Below are positions 17,457-25,831 of a stretch of 64,000 nucleotides of DNA, in pieces. This stretch comes from Streptomyces sp. H39-S7 (GTDB lineage: Bacteria > Actinomycetota > Actinomycetes > Streptomycetales > Streptomycetaceae): the NCBI RefSeq assembly GCF_027158205.1, contig NZ_JAPVLU010000010.1, positions 158,959 through 222,958 on the forward strand. The letters are read 5' to 3'. A program made the position numbers and the translations under genes. The notes under the pieces are model-generated. The model made no database searches. It was not told the origin of the DNA and worked only from the letters and a program-made list of their open reading frames with translations. Numbering within the stretch: position 1 is the first letter of the stretch; the number at the start of each line of letters is the position of its first letter.

Positions 17457-18257
17457 TCAGCCCGTGCGCCCGAGGTACCCCAGCAACTCCTCGTGGAGGA
17501 GCCCGTTCGACGCCGCCGCGTTCCCGCCGAACGGGCCGGGCACGCCGTCCAGGCTGGTGTACCGCCCGCCGGCCTCCTGGACGATCACGGCGGGCGCCGC
17601 CATGTCCCACAGGCTCAGCTCCGGCTCGGCGCAGATGTCGACCGAGCCCTCGGCGACCATCATGTACGGCCAGAAATCGCCGTAGCCACGGGTGCGCCAG
17701 CAGTTCCTGGACAGGTGCAGGAAGCCGTCGAGGCGGCCCTGCTCCTCCCAGCCGCTCAGCGAGGAGTACGCGAAGGACGCGTCGTCCAGCTTGTTGATCT
17801 TCGACACCTGCAGTCGCGTGGCGGCCGACAGGCTGCGCCCCGTGTACGCGCCCCGGCCCTTGGAGGCCCACCAGCGCCGCCCGAGCGCCGGTGCGGAGAC
17901 CACGCCCACGACACCCTCGTCACCGTTCTCGCCGCTCACCACCAGCGAGATGAGAGTCGCCCAGACGGGGACCCCGCGCACGTAGTTCTTGGTGCCGTCG
18001 ATCGGGTCGACGATCCACCGGCGCGGCCCGTTGCCGTGGCTGCCGTACTCCTCGCCGAGCACCGCGTCCCGGGGCCGGGCGCGGCCCAACTGACTCCGGA
18101 TCAGCTCCTCCGCCGCTTTGTCCGCCTCGCTGACCGGCGTCATGTCGGGCTTGGTCTCCACCTTGAGGTCCAGAGCCTTGAAGCGCTCCATGGTGGTGGC
18201 GTCGGCGGCATCCGCGAGGATGTGGGCGAGGCGCAGGTCGTCGTTGAAGTCGGGCAT
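17457..18257 (-). CDS. hisN: inositol monophosphatase family; histidinol-phosphatase HisN
   Basis: A 266-residue Mg-dependent phosphatase of the IMPase family. Metal-binding motifs are LGEEYG, WIVDPIDGTKNYVRG and ELSLWDMAAPAVIVQEAG. From memory, the S. coelicolor orthologue was identified as the histidinol-phosphate phosphatase missing from the his operon; assignment here rests on family likeness and neighbourhood, so substrate is inferred. The ATG at 18257 starts a typical MPDFNDDLRLAHILAD N-terminus. No other his gene is near. Confidence 0.85.
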   Translation of the reverse strand: MPDFNDDLRLAHILADAADATTMERFKALDLKVETKPDMTPVSEADKAAEELIRSQLGRARPRDAVLGEEYGSHGNGPRRWIVDPIDGTKNYVRGVPVWATLISLVVSGENGDEGVVGVVSAPALGRRWWASKGRGAYTGRSLSAATRLQVSKINKLDDASFAYSSLSGWEEQGRLDGFLHLSRNCWRTRGYGDFWPYMMVAEGSVDICAEPELSLWDMAAPAVIVQEAGGRYTSLDGVPGPFGGNAAASNGLLHEELLGYLGRTG

Positions 18258-18390
18258 AACGCGAACAGTAGCGATCGCAACCGGCCGAGGTCACGCGGAC
18301 CGTGCGCGGAGCCTTGACAGGGGTCTGCGGCGCGTCAATTCTTTGCCCACGGCCGCTGTCGGGGCATATGCGGGGCCTTGGAGGCAATCG

Positions 18391-19050
18391 ATGCCTACTG
18401 CGCGGGAATCATTACTGGACGCGGCTCTGGCCGCACTGGGCGCCCGGCCCTGGGCGGCGGTGCGGATGGTCGACGTGGCCGTGTCGGCCGGGGTGTCCCG
18501 GCAGACCCTCTACAACGAGTTCAGCAGCAAGGAAGGCCTCGCCCGCGCGCTCGCGCGCCGCGAGGCCGACGTGTTCCTGGCGGGGGTCGAGAACGCCCTG
18601 GCGGAAGCGGAACGGCACGGCGCGGACGCCGGCGACTGCTTCGCCGCCGCGACGGCCTGGACGCTGCACAGCGCGCGCCGCAGCCCGCTGGTCCGTGCCA
18701 CGCTGACGGGCTGCCGCAGCGACCGGCTCCCCGCCGCGGTGGTCGCCGGGATCCCGGTGCAGCGCTCGCCGCATTCGGGGCGAACCGCTTCTGCGCACAC
18801 CCCGGGGGCGCGCACCCCGGCGGCCGCGGCCCCGCCCTCGCCGACCGAACTCGTCACGGAGATCCGCGACCGGGCCGTCGGCGCCCTCGAACACGGTTAC
18901 CCGAAACTGGACCTGGCCGACATCGGCTGGGCGTGCGAGGTCGCGGTCCGGCTCACGCTCGCCCACGTCGTGGCCCCTTCGGCCTCCGACGAGGACGCCT
19001 GCCGGCAGGTCGCACGGCTGGTCCGCGGGCTGCTGGCGCGCGGCTGGTGA
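18391..19050 (+). CDS. TetR/AcrR family transcriptional regulator
   Basis: A 219-residue regulator with a TetR helix-turn-helix at about residues 5-50 (MVDVAVSAGVSRQTLYNEFS) and a helical ligand domain. A proline/alanine/serine-rich insertion at about 130-155 (HTPGARTPAAAAPPSP) interrupts the ligand domain and is probably a disordered loop. The ATG at 18391 follows TTGGAGG. It is convergent with the SMR exporter gene, whose end lies 22 nt away; regulation of that exporter is possible but not shown. Confidence 0.85.
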   Translation: MPTARESLLDAALAALGARPWAAVRMVDVAVSAGVSRQTLYNEFSSKEGLARALARREADVFLAGVENALAEAERHGADAGDCFAAATAWTLHSARRSPLVRATLTGCRSDRLPAAVVAGIPVQRSPHSGRTASAHTPGARTPAAAAPPSPTELVTEIRDRAVGALEHGYPKLDLADIGWACEVAVRLTLAHVVAPSASDEDACRQVARLVRGLLARGW

Positions 19051-19071
19051 GCCGTGGCCTCCGGCCCGGCG

Positions 19072-19395
19072 TCAATGCGAGGAGCCGGACAGCTGGAGGC
19101 CCACAACTCCCGCCAGCACCAGGCAGATCGAGACGATCTTGAGCGTCGAGACGATGTCGCCGAGGAAGACCATGCCGTAGATGGCGGTGCCCGAGGCGCC
19201 GATTCCCGTCCACACCGCGTACGCGGGACCGACGTCGAGCTTCTTCAGGGAGAGCGTGAGCAGGCCGAAGCTCCCGAGGGCGAAGACCGCGAAGGCGATC
19301 GTCGGCCACAGGCGGGTGAACCCGTGGGAGAGCTTGAGACAGACCGCGAAGCCGGTCTCCAGGATGCCTGCGACCACCACGAGCAGCCATGCCAT
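19072..19395 (-). CDS. SMR-family small cation exporter (SugE/Gdx-like)
   Basis: A 107-residue four-helix protein of the small multidrug resistance family. The essential membrane glutamate is in GILETGFAVCLK (Glu13). The segments KLSHGFTRLWPT and VGPAYAVWTGIGASGTA resemble the SugE/Gdx branch, which exports guanidinium, more than EmrE; that substrate is an inference. A single gene means a dual-topology homodimer is expected. No guanidine riboswitch was recognised upstream. Confidence 0.85.
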   Translation of the reverse strand: MAWLLVVVAGILETGFAVCLKLSHGFTRLWPTIAFAVFALGSFGLLTLSLKKLDVGPAYAVWTGIGASGTAIYGMVFLGDIVSTLKIVSICLVLAGVVGLQLSGSSH

Positions 19396-19502
19396 TCGGG
19401 GTGCCTCCCGTTCCGTCGCCGTGCCCGCCGTCCGAGGAGCCGCCGTCGGACTGATGGATCATCACACAGCATGCCCAGAAATGGCGGCATCGCTCCTCGG
19501 AT

Positions 19503-19545
19503 GAACGGGCAAACGGGCGAACGGACGGACGGACGAGCGGGCGGG
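19503..19545. repeat. short tandem repeats upstream of the SMR gene
   Basis: Degenerate repeats of AACGGGC spaced 8 bp apart pass into three copies of GGAC and then AGCGGGCGG. They lie just after the rsgA stop. Confidence 0.5.
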
Positions 19546-19548
19546 GGA

Positions 19549-20550
19549 TCAGTCGCCCTCGCGGCGTTCGCGGGTCGCGAGCAGCCGGCGCAGCGAGTCG
19601 AGCCGGGCCGGATCGGCGTGCCCGGCGGCGACCCACGCGTCCAGCGCGCACTCGGGTTCGTCGTGGCTGCAGCCGCGCGGGCACTCCTCGGTCCCGGCCA
19701 CCAGCTCGGGGAAGGCCAGGATGACGCGTGACGGGTCGATGTGGTGCAGACCGAAGGAGCGCACGCCCGGGGTGTCCACGACCCAGCCGTCGTCGCCGGG
19801 CAGCGGGAGCGCCAGCGCCGACGTGGTGGTGTGCCGGCCGCGGCCGGTGACCGCGTTGACGATGCCGGTGGCGCGCTGCCGCTCGACGAGCGCGTTCACC
19901 AACGTCGTCTTGCCGACACCGCTGTGCCCGACGAACGCGGTGATCCGGCCCTTGAGGCGCTCACGGACCGCGTCCACCCCGCCGGTCAGGAAGTTGTCCC
20001 GGTTGGTGACCACGTAGGAGACGCCCAGCGTGGCGTAGGTCTCCAGCAGCTTGTCCGGCGAGGCCAGATCGGACTTGGTCAGCACGAGCAGCGGCTCCAG
20101 GCCCGCGTCATACGCCGCGACCAGACAGCGGTCGATCATGCGGGGGCGCGGCTCGGGGTCGGCCAGCGCGGTGACGATCGCGAGCTGGTCGGCGTTGGCG
20201 ACGACCACGCGCTCGTACGGATCGTCGTCGTCGGCGGTGCGCCGCAGCACGGACTTGCGCGACTCGACCCGCACGATCCGCGCCAGGGTGTCCTTGCCGC
20301 CGGACAGGTCGCCGACGACCGCGACCCGGTCGCCCACCACGGCGCTCTTGCGGCCCAGTTCACGGGCCTTCATCGCGACGATGGTCCGGTCGCCGATCAG
20401 TACGTGCAGCCGGCCGCGGTCCACGGTGAGGACCATGCCCTCGGCCGCGTCCTCGTGCTTGGGCCGGATGTTGGTGCGGGGACGGTTGCCCTTGGTGTTC
20501 GGGCGGACCCGGATGTCGTCCTCGTCGGGGTTCTTGCCGTAGCGGCGCAT
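19549..20550 (-). CDS. rsgA: ribosome small subunit-dependent GTPase RsgA
   Basis: A 333-residue circularly permuted GTPase that helps mature the 30S subunit. It has an OB domain at the N-terminus, then G4 (LTKSD), the P-loop VGHSGVGKTTLVNAL (G1) and DTPGVRSF (G3) in permuted order. The C-terminal zinc knuckle is CPRGCSHDEPEC. The ATG at 20550 begins MRRYGKNPDEDD. It lies 7 nt downstream of aroA and is probably cotranscribed with it. Confidence 0.95.
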   Translation of the reverse strand: MRRYGKNPDEDDIRVRPNTKGNRPRTNIRPKHEDAAEGMVLTVDRGRLHVLIGDRTIVAMKARELGRKSAVVGDRVAVVGDLSGGKDTLARIVRVESRKSVLRRTADDDDPYERVVVANADQLAIVTALADPEPRPRMIDRCLVAAYDAGLEPLLVLTKSDLASPDKLLETYATLGVSYVVTNRDNFLTGGVDAVRERLKGRITAFVGHSGVGKTTLVNALVERQRATGIVNAVTGRGRHTTTSALALPLPGDDGWVVDTPGVRSFGLHHIDPSRVILAFPELVAGTEECPRGCSHDEPECALDAWVAAGHADPARLDSLRRLLATRERREGD

Positions 20551-20557
20551 GGCGCGG

Positions 20558-21898
20558 TCAGCCCCGCCCCGCCGTGACGGAGGAGGCCCCGAGCATCTCG
20601 GCCCACAGCTCCGGGAACTCCGGGAGGGTCTTGGCGGTGGTGGCGACGTTCTCCACCTGGACGCCGGGGACGGCCAGGCCGAGCACGGCCGCCGCCGTCG
20701 CCAGCCGGTGGTCCTCGTAGGTGTGGAAGACCCCACCGTGCAGCGTCCGGGGCCGGATCCGCAGGCCGTCCTCGGTCTCGGTGACGTCGCCGCCCAGGCC
20801 GTTGATCTCCGTGACGAGCGCCGCGAGGCGGTCCGTCTCGTGCAGCCGCAGGTGCGCGACCCCGGAGAGCACGGACTCCGACTCGGCGAGCGCGGCGACC
20901 GCCGCGATGACCGGCGTCAGCTCGCCGACCTCGTGCAGGTCCGCGGTGATCCCCAGGACCCGGCCGGTGCCGGTGAACGTCAGGCCCAGCTCGGTCAGCT
21001 CACAGGTACCGCCCATGCGGGTGAAGATCTCCCGCAGCGCCTCGCCCGGCTGGGTGGTCCGCTCCGGCCAGTCCGGCACGGTGACCCGGCCGCTGGTGAC
21101 CAGCGCCGCCGCGAGGAACGGCGCCGCGTTCGACAGGTCCGGCTCCACCGTCAGGTCCCGGCCGAGCAGCGCGCTCGGCGCGACCCGCCACACGTCCGGC
21201 TCGCCGCCGTCCTGCGGGGAGTCCACCTTCCCGCCCGCGAGCCGCAGCATGTCGATCGTCATGCGGATGTGGGGGAGGGAGGGGAGGGTGCGGCCGGTGT
21301 GCCGCAGCTCGAGGCCCTGGTTGAAGCGCGGCCCGGACAGCAGCAGCGCGCTCACGAACTGCGAGGACGAGGACGCGTCGACCTCCACCGTCCCGCCGGA
21401 CAGCGAGCCGGCGCCCTGCACGGTCAGCGGCATCGCGCCGCGTCCCTCGTCGTCGATCCGGGCCCCCAGCGTGCGCAGGGCGTCGATGACGCCCTGCAGC
21501 GGCCGCTCGTACGCCCGCGGGTCGCCCTCGAAGCGGACCGGGCCGTCGGCCAGCGTCGCGACCGGCGGCAGGAAGCGCATGACGGTGCCGGCGTTGCCGA
21601 CGTCGACCCGTGCCGGGCCGCGCAGGCCGGCCGGGATGACCCGCCAGACCTCGCCGCTGCCGACGGTGTTCACCTGCTCGTCGATCTGCACGCCCATGGC
21701 GCGCAGCGCGTCCGCCATCAGTACGGTGTCGCGGCTGCGCAGCGGGCGCCGGATCCAGCCGGGCTCCGACGCGTGTGCCGCGAGCACCAGCGCGCGGTTG
21801 GTGACCGATTTGGATCCGGGCACAGTGACCGTCGCGTCGACGGGGCCGGGGGCGACGGGGGCGGGCCAGAGAGCGGTGTGCGGGGAACTGTCGGTCAT
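20558..21898 (-). CDS. aroA: 3-phosphoshikimate 1-carboxyvinyltransferase (EPSP synthase)
   Basis: A 446-residue enzyme of the shikimate pathway that joins phosphoenolpyruvate to shikimate 3-phosphate in aromatic amino-acid synthesis. Seen motifs are VPGSKSVTNRALVLA at the N-terminus, VGNAGTVMRFLPP, SSSSQFVSALLLSGP and HLRLHETDRLAAL. The glycine/alanine stretch near NAGT decides glyphosate class and reads NAGTVMRF here, the usual class I form. The ATG at 21898 was chosen over a TTG nine bases upstream. It heads the aroA-rsgA pair. Confidence 0.96.
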   Translation of the reverse strand: MTDSSPHTALWPAPVAPGPVDATVTVPGSKSVTNRALVLAAHASEPGWIRRPLRSRDTVLMADALRAMGVQIDEQVNTVGSGEVWRVIPAGLRGPARVDVGNAGTVMRFLPPVATLADGPVRFEGDPRAYERPLQGVIDALRTLGARIDDEGRGAMPLTVQGAGSLSGGTVEVDASSSSQFVSALLLSGPRFNQGLELRHTGRTLPSLPHIRMTIDMLRLAGGKVDSPQDGGEPDVWRVAPSALLGRDLTVEPDLSNAAPFLAAALVTSGRVTVPDWPERTTQPGEALREIFTRMGGTCELTELGLTFTGTGRVLGITADLHEVGELTPVIAAVAALAESESVLSGVAHLRLHETDRLAALVTEINGLGGDVTETEDGLRIRPRTLHGGVFHTYEDHRLATAAAVLGLAVPGVQVENVATTAKTLPEFPELWAEMLGASSVTAGRG

Positions 21899-21912
21899 GG
21901 GAGCCAAGCCTA

Positions 21913-22087
21913 GGGCCTGTCGTCACATTGGCGGCGTCCGCCCGCAGGGCGGGCCCGGCGGCGTCCGGTGCGTGCGATGGCAAGGCGGAGGGTCGCCCCT
22001 GTACTGGACGTACTGGGGCGGGCCCGACAACGCAGCCGGCGTGCGTGCCAGGCGGCGCCGGGCAGGCGCCAATGTGAGGACAGGCCC
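21913..22087. mobile_element. MITE-like palindromic element, 175 bp
   Basis: The ends are 21-bp inverted repeats matching at 20 positions: the left arm begins GGGCCTGTCGTCAC and ends ATTGGCG, and the right arm begins CGCCAATGTG and ends GACAGGCCC. Inside are a CCGCCCGCAGGGCGGG stem, an inner inverted pair around TGTACTGGACGTACTGG and GC-rich flanks that pair partly. No transposase gene fits in 175 bp. It sits in the 316-nt spacer upstream of aroA. A non-autonomous repeat is inferred from structure; copy number elsewhere is unknown. Confidence 0.6.
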
Positions 22088-22115
22088 CGTGGCTGGCGGC
22101 GGACCCGCTCCGGGT

Positions 22116-22188
22116 GCGGAGGCCGGGCCGGCGGCCGCGGGGAGGCGTACCCGCGGAGGCCGGGTCGGCGGCCGCGGGGAGGCGTACC
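22116..22188. repeat. two tandem copies of a 36-bp repeat
   Basis: Units 22116-22151 and 22153-22188 both run GCGGAGGCCGGG...GGAGGCGTACC and differ at one base (C/T). They lie between the palindromic element and the M50 protease gene. Confidence 0.75.
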
Positions 22189-22214
22189 GGAGTCCGATCA
22201 CGGCCCCGTGGGGC

Positions 22215-22928
22215 TCACAGGCCGAGCAGCCAGCGCCCCCCGCCGACGAGCGCGCAGACGGCCGTCGCGTAGAAGAGCAGTAGCCACAGCCCCACCGGCG
22301 TGTGTGTCAGCCGGCCCAGCTGGTCCGCGTCCGAGGTGTTCGACCGTTCGCGTCTGCGGGTGCGCTGCAGCTCGAAGACCGGGCGCGAGCCGCCGAGCAG
22401 CAGGAACCACACCACGAGGTACGCGAAGGCCGCCTGCACCTGCGGCCCGGTCAGCCAGGAGACCAGCAGGAACGCGGCGCCGGTGATCAGTACGGTGAGC
22501 GCCCCGTAGGCGTTGCGGATCATGACCAGCATCGCCAGCAGCAGCGCCGTGGCCCCCCACAGCAGTGCCGTGATGTGCCCGGCGGCCAGCAGCGCGGCCC
22601 CGGCCAGGCCCAGCAGGGGCGGCGCGGTGTACCCGGCGGCGGCCGTCAGCACCATGCCGAGCCCTGAGGGCTTGCCGCGCGAGACGGTGAGGCCGGAGGT
22701 GTCCGAGTGCAGCCGGATGCCCTCCAGGCTGCGTCCGGTCAGCAGCGCGAGCAGGCCGTGGCCGCCCTCGTGCGCGATGGTGATCGCGTTGCGGCTCAGC
22801 CGCCATATGCCGTCGGGCAGCACGGCGGCCAGTGCTATCAGCGCCGTACCGCCGACCAGCCAGGCCGACGGATCGGGCTGGGTGCCGACCACGCGGTCCC
22901 ACAGTTCCGTGAAGCTCTTGATATCCAT
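22215..22928 (-). CDS. M50-family membrane metalloprotease-like protein
   Basis: A 237-residue integral membrane protein. The zinc motif HEGGH (HExxH) occurs near residue 52 at the start of a hydrophobic segment, ITIAHEGGHGLLALLTG, as in M50B-like peptidases. About six further transmembrane helices follow. The long hydrophobic helix that usually carries the second ligand (NxxPxxxLDG) is not evident, so activity is uncertain. The ATG at 22928 starts MDIKSFTELWDR. It is divergent from the YedK-like gene, 54 nt away. Confidence 0.75.
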   Translation of the reverse strand: MDIKSFTELWDRVVGTQPDPSAWLVGGTALIALAAVLPDGIWRLSRNAITIAHEGGHGLLALLTGRSLEGIRLHSDTSGLTVSRGKPSGLGMVLTAAAGYTAPPLLGLAGAALLAAGHITALLWGATALLLAMLVMIRNAYGALTVLITGAAFLLVSWLTGPQVQAAFAYLVVWFLLLGGSRPVFELQRTRRRERSNTSDADQLGRLTHTPVGLWLLLFYATAVCALVGGGRWLLGL

Positions 22929-22982
22929 CGTTCCCCTGCAACGTGCGGCGTGGTGTCGGAGTGCCGTGGCAGTCTGGCACTC

Positions 22983-23798
22983 ATGTGCGGTCGATATGCG
23001 GCGAGTCGGCAACCCGAGGACCTGGCGGCTCTCTTCGAGGTCCGGCAGCAGGCTCCCGAGGAGGAGCCGGCGCCGAGCTGGAACGTGGCGCCGACCGCCT
23101 CGGTGCACGTCGTGCTGGAGCGACCGGTGAAGGGCGCGCCGAGCCCGGAGCCGGTGCGGCAGCTGCGGCGGCTGCGCTGGGGGCTCGTGCCGTCCTGGGC
23201 GAAGACCCCGGACGTCGGGGTGAAGATGATCAACGCGCGGGCCGAGACGGTGCACGAGAAGCCGTCCTTCCGCCGCCCCTTCACCGCCCGCCGCTGCCTC
23301 ATACCCGCCGACGGCTACTACGAGTGGGTTACCGCGAAGGAGGAGCGGCAGCTGGAGGAGCAGGGGAAGAAGAAACGGGCGCGCAAGCAGCCGTACTTCG
23401 TGACCCCCGCCGACGGCTCGGTGATGGCGATGGCCGGCCTCTACGAGTTCTGGCGGGACCGGACGCTGCCCGACGACCATCCGCAGGCCTGGTGGTCCAC
23501 CTGCACCGTCATCACGACCGAGGCGGAGCGGACCGCGCCCGCCGGATTCACCGGCGAGGGGCCGGCCTCCCTGGCCGACATCCACCCCCGGATGCCGCTG
23601 GTGCTCACACCGGACCGGTGGGACGCCTGGCTGGACCCGGCCAGCACCGACCCCGACGCGGTGCGCGCCCTGCTCGTGCCGCCGCCGGCCGGGGCGATGC
23701 GGGTGTACCCGGTGGGCACGGAGGTCAGCAACGTCAGGAACAACGGGCCGCGGCTGATCGACGCGCTCGCCGCTCCCGAGGAGGAAACCCTTTTCTGA
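22983..23798 (+). CDS. SOS response-associated peptidase (YedK/HMCES family)
   Basis: A 271-residue SRAP-domain protein. These proteins shield abasic sites in single-stranded DNA by forming a thiazolidine link through Cys2. The N-terminus MCGRYAAS exposes Cys2 after Met removal. Other conserved parts are NVAPTASVHV, INARAETVHEKPSFR, GYYEWV (glutamate) and the IHPRMPLVL histidine motif. The length is slightly above average because of an insertion of charged residues at about 120-135 (EERQLEEQGKKKRARKQ). The ATG start is fixed by the catalytic cysteine. Confidence 0.93.
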   Translation: MCGRYAASRQPEDLAALFEVRQQAPEEEPAPSWNVAPTASVHVVLERPVKGAPSPEPVRQLRRLRWGLVPSWAKTPDVGVKMINARAETVHEKPSFRRPFTARRCLIPADGYYEWVTAKEERQLEEQGKKKRARKQPYFVTPADGSVMAMAGLYEFWRDRTLPDDHPQAWWSTCTVITTEAERTAPAGFTGEGPASLADIHPRMPLVLTPDRWDAWLDPASTDPDAVRALLVPPPAGAMRVYPVGTEVSNVRNNGPRLIDALAAPEEETLF

Positions 23799-23812
23799 CC
23801 GGTACCGGCAGG

Positions 23813-24469
23813 ATGGGGCGGGTGATCGACACCCCGGCGGGCGAGGCCCGCGTGACGTGGCATGACGGCGGGCGCGACGCGCGGGCGGTCCTCGCGCTGG
23901 GACACGGCGCCGGGGGTGGGATCGAGGCGCGCGACCTGGTCGCGCTGGCCGCCGCGCTGCCCGCCCTGGGGGTGAGCGTGGCGCTGGTGGAGCAGCCGTG
24001 GCGGGTGGCGGGGAAGAAGGTGGCGCCCGCGCCGAAGACGCTGGACGTGGCGTGGCGCGCGCTGTGGCCCGTCCTGGCGGAGCCCGGCCTGCCGGTGATC
24101 GCGGGCGGCCGCAGCGCCGGAGCCCGGGTCGCCTGCCGTACGGCCGTGGAGCTGGGGGCGGTCGCCGTGCTGGCGCTGTCGTTCCCGCTGCACCCGCCGG
24201 GCAGGCCGGAGAAGTCGCGGGCCGCCGAGCTGCTGGGCGCCGGCGTTCCCACCCTGGTGGTGCAGGGCGGCCGGGATCCTTTCGGGCCGCCGGAGGAGTT
24301 CCCCGGCGGGACGGAGATCGTCCCGGTTCCCTACGCGGACCACGGCTTCGCCGTGCCGAAGAAGGCCGACCTCTCCCAGGAGGACGCACTCACCGTGATC
24401 ACGGACGGTGTCGGGGCCTGGCTCTCCGGACTCGGCCACACGTCTGTTCGCACACGGGCGCGGGGGTGA
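23813..24469 (+). CDS. alpha/beta hydrolase family protein
   Basis: A 218-residue single-domain alpha/beta hydrolase of the dienelactone-hydrolase/KANL3-Tex30 type. [16 protein letters not shown] forms the oxyanion loop, [10 protein letters not shown] holds the nucleophile serine, QGGRDPFGP the acid and YADHGF the histidine. The ATG at 23813 is 14 nt after the previous stop; a GTG at 23822 is an alternative. It directly precedes the sigR promoter. The substrate is unknown. Confidence 0.8.
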   Translation: MGRVIDTPAGEARVTWHDGGRDARAVLALGHGAGGGIEARDLVALAAALPALGVSVALVEQPWRVAGKKVAPAPKTLDVAWRALWPVLAEPGLPVIAGGRSAGARVACRTAVELGAVAVLALSFPLHPPGRPEKSRAAELLGAGVPTLVVQGGRDPFGPPEEFPGGTEIVPVPYADHGFAVPKKADLSQEDALTVITDGVGAWLSGLGHTSVRTRARG

Positions 24470-24470
24470 C

Positions 24471-24497
24471 GGGAATGACGGCCGGGACGCGTGCGTT
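24471..24497 (+). promoter_or_regulatory. SigR-dependent promoter of sigR (sigRp2)
   Basis: GGGAAT (24471-24476), an 18-bp spacer and GTT (24495-24497) match the SigR consensus GGAAT-N18-GTT exactly. It lies 46 nt before the ATG of the extended SigR isoform, as expected for the autoregulated thiol-stress promoter. Confidence 0.88.
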
Positions 24498-24719
24498 GTC
24501 CGGATCACCGGTACGAAAACACAGAGTGAGGAAGTCAGCCGCATGGTTTCAGCCGCATGCCAGCCACGCGCGAACGCGAAGGCGAAGGCACCTTACCTGG
24601 ACTGGGCCCAGTGGCCCGCGACAGGCGGCGGGACCGGCACGCCCGGCACGCCGATCTCCAGCGGGATATCCTCCGAACCGAGCGGGTCCGGCTTCGGCCC
24701 CGTGACCGTTTTGGAGGAG

Positions 24720-25385
24720 GTGGTTCCGGTCACCGGCACCGACGACGGCACAGCGGGTGCTGCGGGCACGGCCGGCGAGGAAGCACAGGAGAGCTCCGCG
24801 GAGCGCAACGAGCGTTTCGAGCGCGACGCCCTCACGTTCCTCGACCAGATGTACTCGGCCGCGCTGCGGATGACCCGCAACCCCGCGGACGCCGAGGACC
24901 TGGTGCAGGAGACGTACGCGAAGGCGTACGCGTCCTTCCACCAGTTCCGCGAGGGCACGAACCTCAAGGCGTGGCTCTACCGCATCCTCACCAACAGTTT
25001 CATCAACTCCTACCGCAAGAAGCAGCGCGAGCCGCTGCGCAGCGGGTCGGAGGAGATCGAGGACTGGCAGCTCGCACGAGCCGAGTCGCACATGTCGACC
25101 GGCCTGCGTTCGGCCGAGTCCCAGGCACTCGACCACCTGCCCGACTCCGACGTGAAGTCGGCGCTGCAGGCGATCCCCGAGGAATTCCGCATCGCGGTCT
25201 ATCTCGCGGATGTCGAGGGCTTTGCGTACAAGGAGATCGCCGACATCATGGGGACACCCATCGGCACGGTGATGTCCCGACTGCACCGCGGGCGGCGCCA
25301 GTTGCGCTCGATGCTCGAGGACTACGCCCGTGAGCGCGGGCTCGTCCCGGCCGGCGCGGGAGACGAGAAGGGCTCAGGGACATGA
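24720..25385 (+). CDS. sigR: ECF sigma factor SigR (thiol-oxidative stress)
   Basis: A 221-residue group 4 sigma factor that directs the disulfide-stress regulon. Region 2 is the stretch [19 protein letters not shown] through [16 protein letters not shown], and region 4 includes [20 protein letters not shown]. The GTG at 24720 ([10 protein letters not shown]) matches the recalled start of S. coelicolor SigR. The frame continues upstream to ATG 24543, adding 59 residues; this fits the known unstable SigR' isoform made from the SigR-dependent transcript. Its stop overlaps the rsrA ATG (ATGA), so sigma and anti-sigma are coupled. Confidence 0.95.
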   Translation: MVPVTGTDDGTAGAAGTAGEEAQESSAERNERFERDALTFLDQMYSAALRMTRNPADAEDLVQETYAKAYASFHQFREGTNLKAWLYRILTNSFINSYRKKQREPLRSGSEEIEDWQLARAESHMSTGLRSAESQALDHLPDSDVKSALQAIPEEFRIAVYLADVEGFAYKEIADIMGTPIGTVMSRLHRGRRQLRSMLEDYARERGLVPAGAGDEKGSGT

Positions 25386-25705
25386 GCTGCGGCAACGCAC
25401 ATGAGACGGACTGCTCCGAGGTGCTCGACCACCTCTACGAGTACCTCGACGAGGAGATGTCCGACGACGCCTGCGCCAAGTTCAGGGAGCACTTCGACGA
25501 GTGCCACCCCTGCTTGGAGAAGTACGGCCTCGAGCAGGCGGTGAAGAAGCTCGTCAAGCGCTGCTGCGGCCATGACGACGTTCCCACCGACCTCAGGTCG
25601 AAGGTCATGATGCGGATCGAGCTGATCCGTTCCGGCGAGATCGCGCCGGTGCCGGAACAGGCACCCGAGATCATCGCCGGGAGCGGAGCCGAAGCTCACC
25701 CGTAA
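25382..25705 (+). CDS. rsrA: zinc-binding redox-sensing anti-sigma factor RsrA
   Basis: A 107-residue ZAS-family anti-sigma factor that binds SigR when reduced and releases it on disulfide formation. The zinc motif is H37-x3-C41-x2-C44 (HFDECHPC) with Cys11 upstream, plus Cys3, Cys31, Cys61 and Cys62. This is the full cysteine set known for S. coelicolor RsrA. Translation is coupled to sigR by an ATGA overlap. Confidence 0.96.
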   Translation: MSCGNAHETDCSEVLDHLYEYLDEEMSDDACAKFREHFDECHPCLEKYGLEQAVKKLVKRCCGHDDVPTDLRSKVMMRIELIRSGEIAPVPEQAPEIIAGSGAEAHP

Positions 25706-25831
25706 GGGTGACTGACGACGGCGCCATTCCGCCCAAACCGCACATCGGTCTCCCGCCCGACAGGCGCGGCCCTATCCTCCGAGGACTCATCGGGGGCTGA
25801 GCCGCGCCCGTCGCAGGCACTGGGAGGCAGG

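Noticed and set aside
19503..19545. CRISPR-like repeats
   Set aside because: The repeats are only 4-8 bp, are degenerate and lack spacers; no cas gene is present.
19396..19548. Guanidine riboswitch in front of the SugE/Gdx-like exporter
   Set aside because: No ykkC-type conserved stems or paired ACGR loops could be found in the leader; only short tandem repeats are present.
22215..24389. One 724-codon minus-strand protein
   Set aside because: Only the last 237 codons (the M50 protease) look coding. The rest is a shadow of the YedK-like and hydrolase genes on the plus strand.
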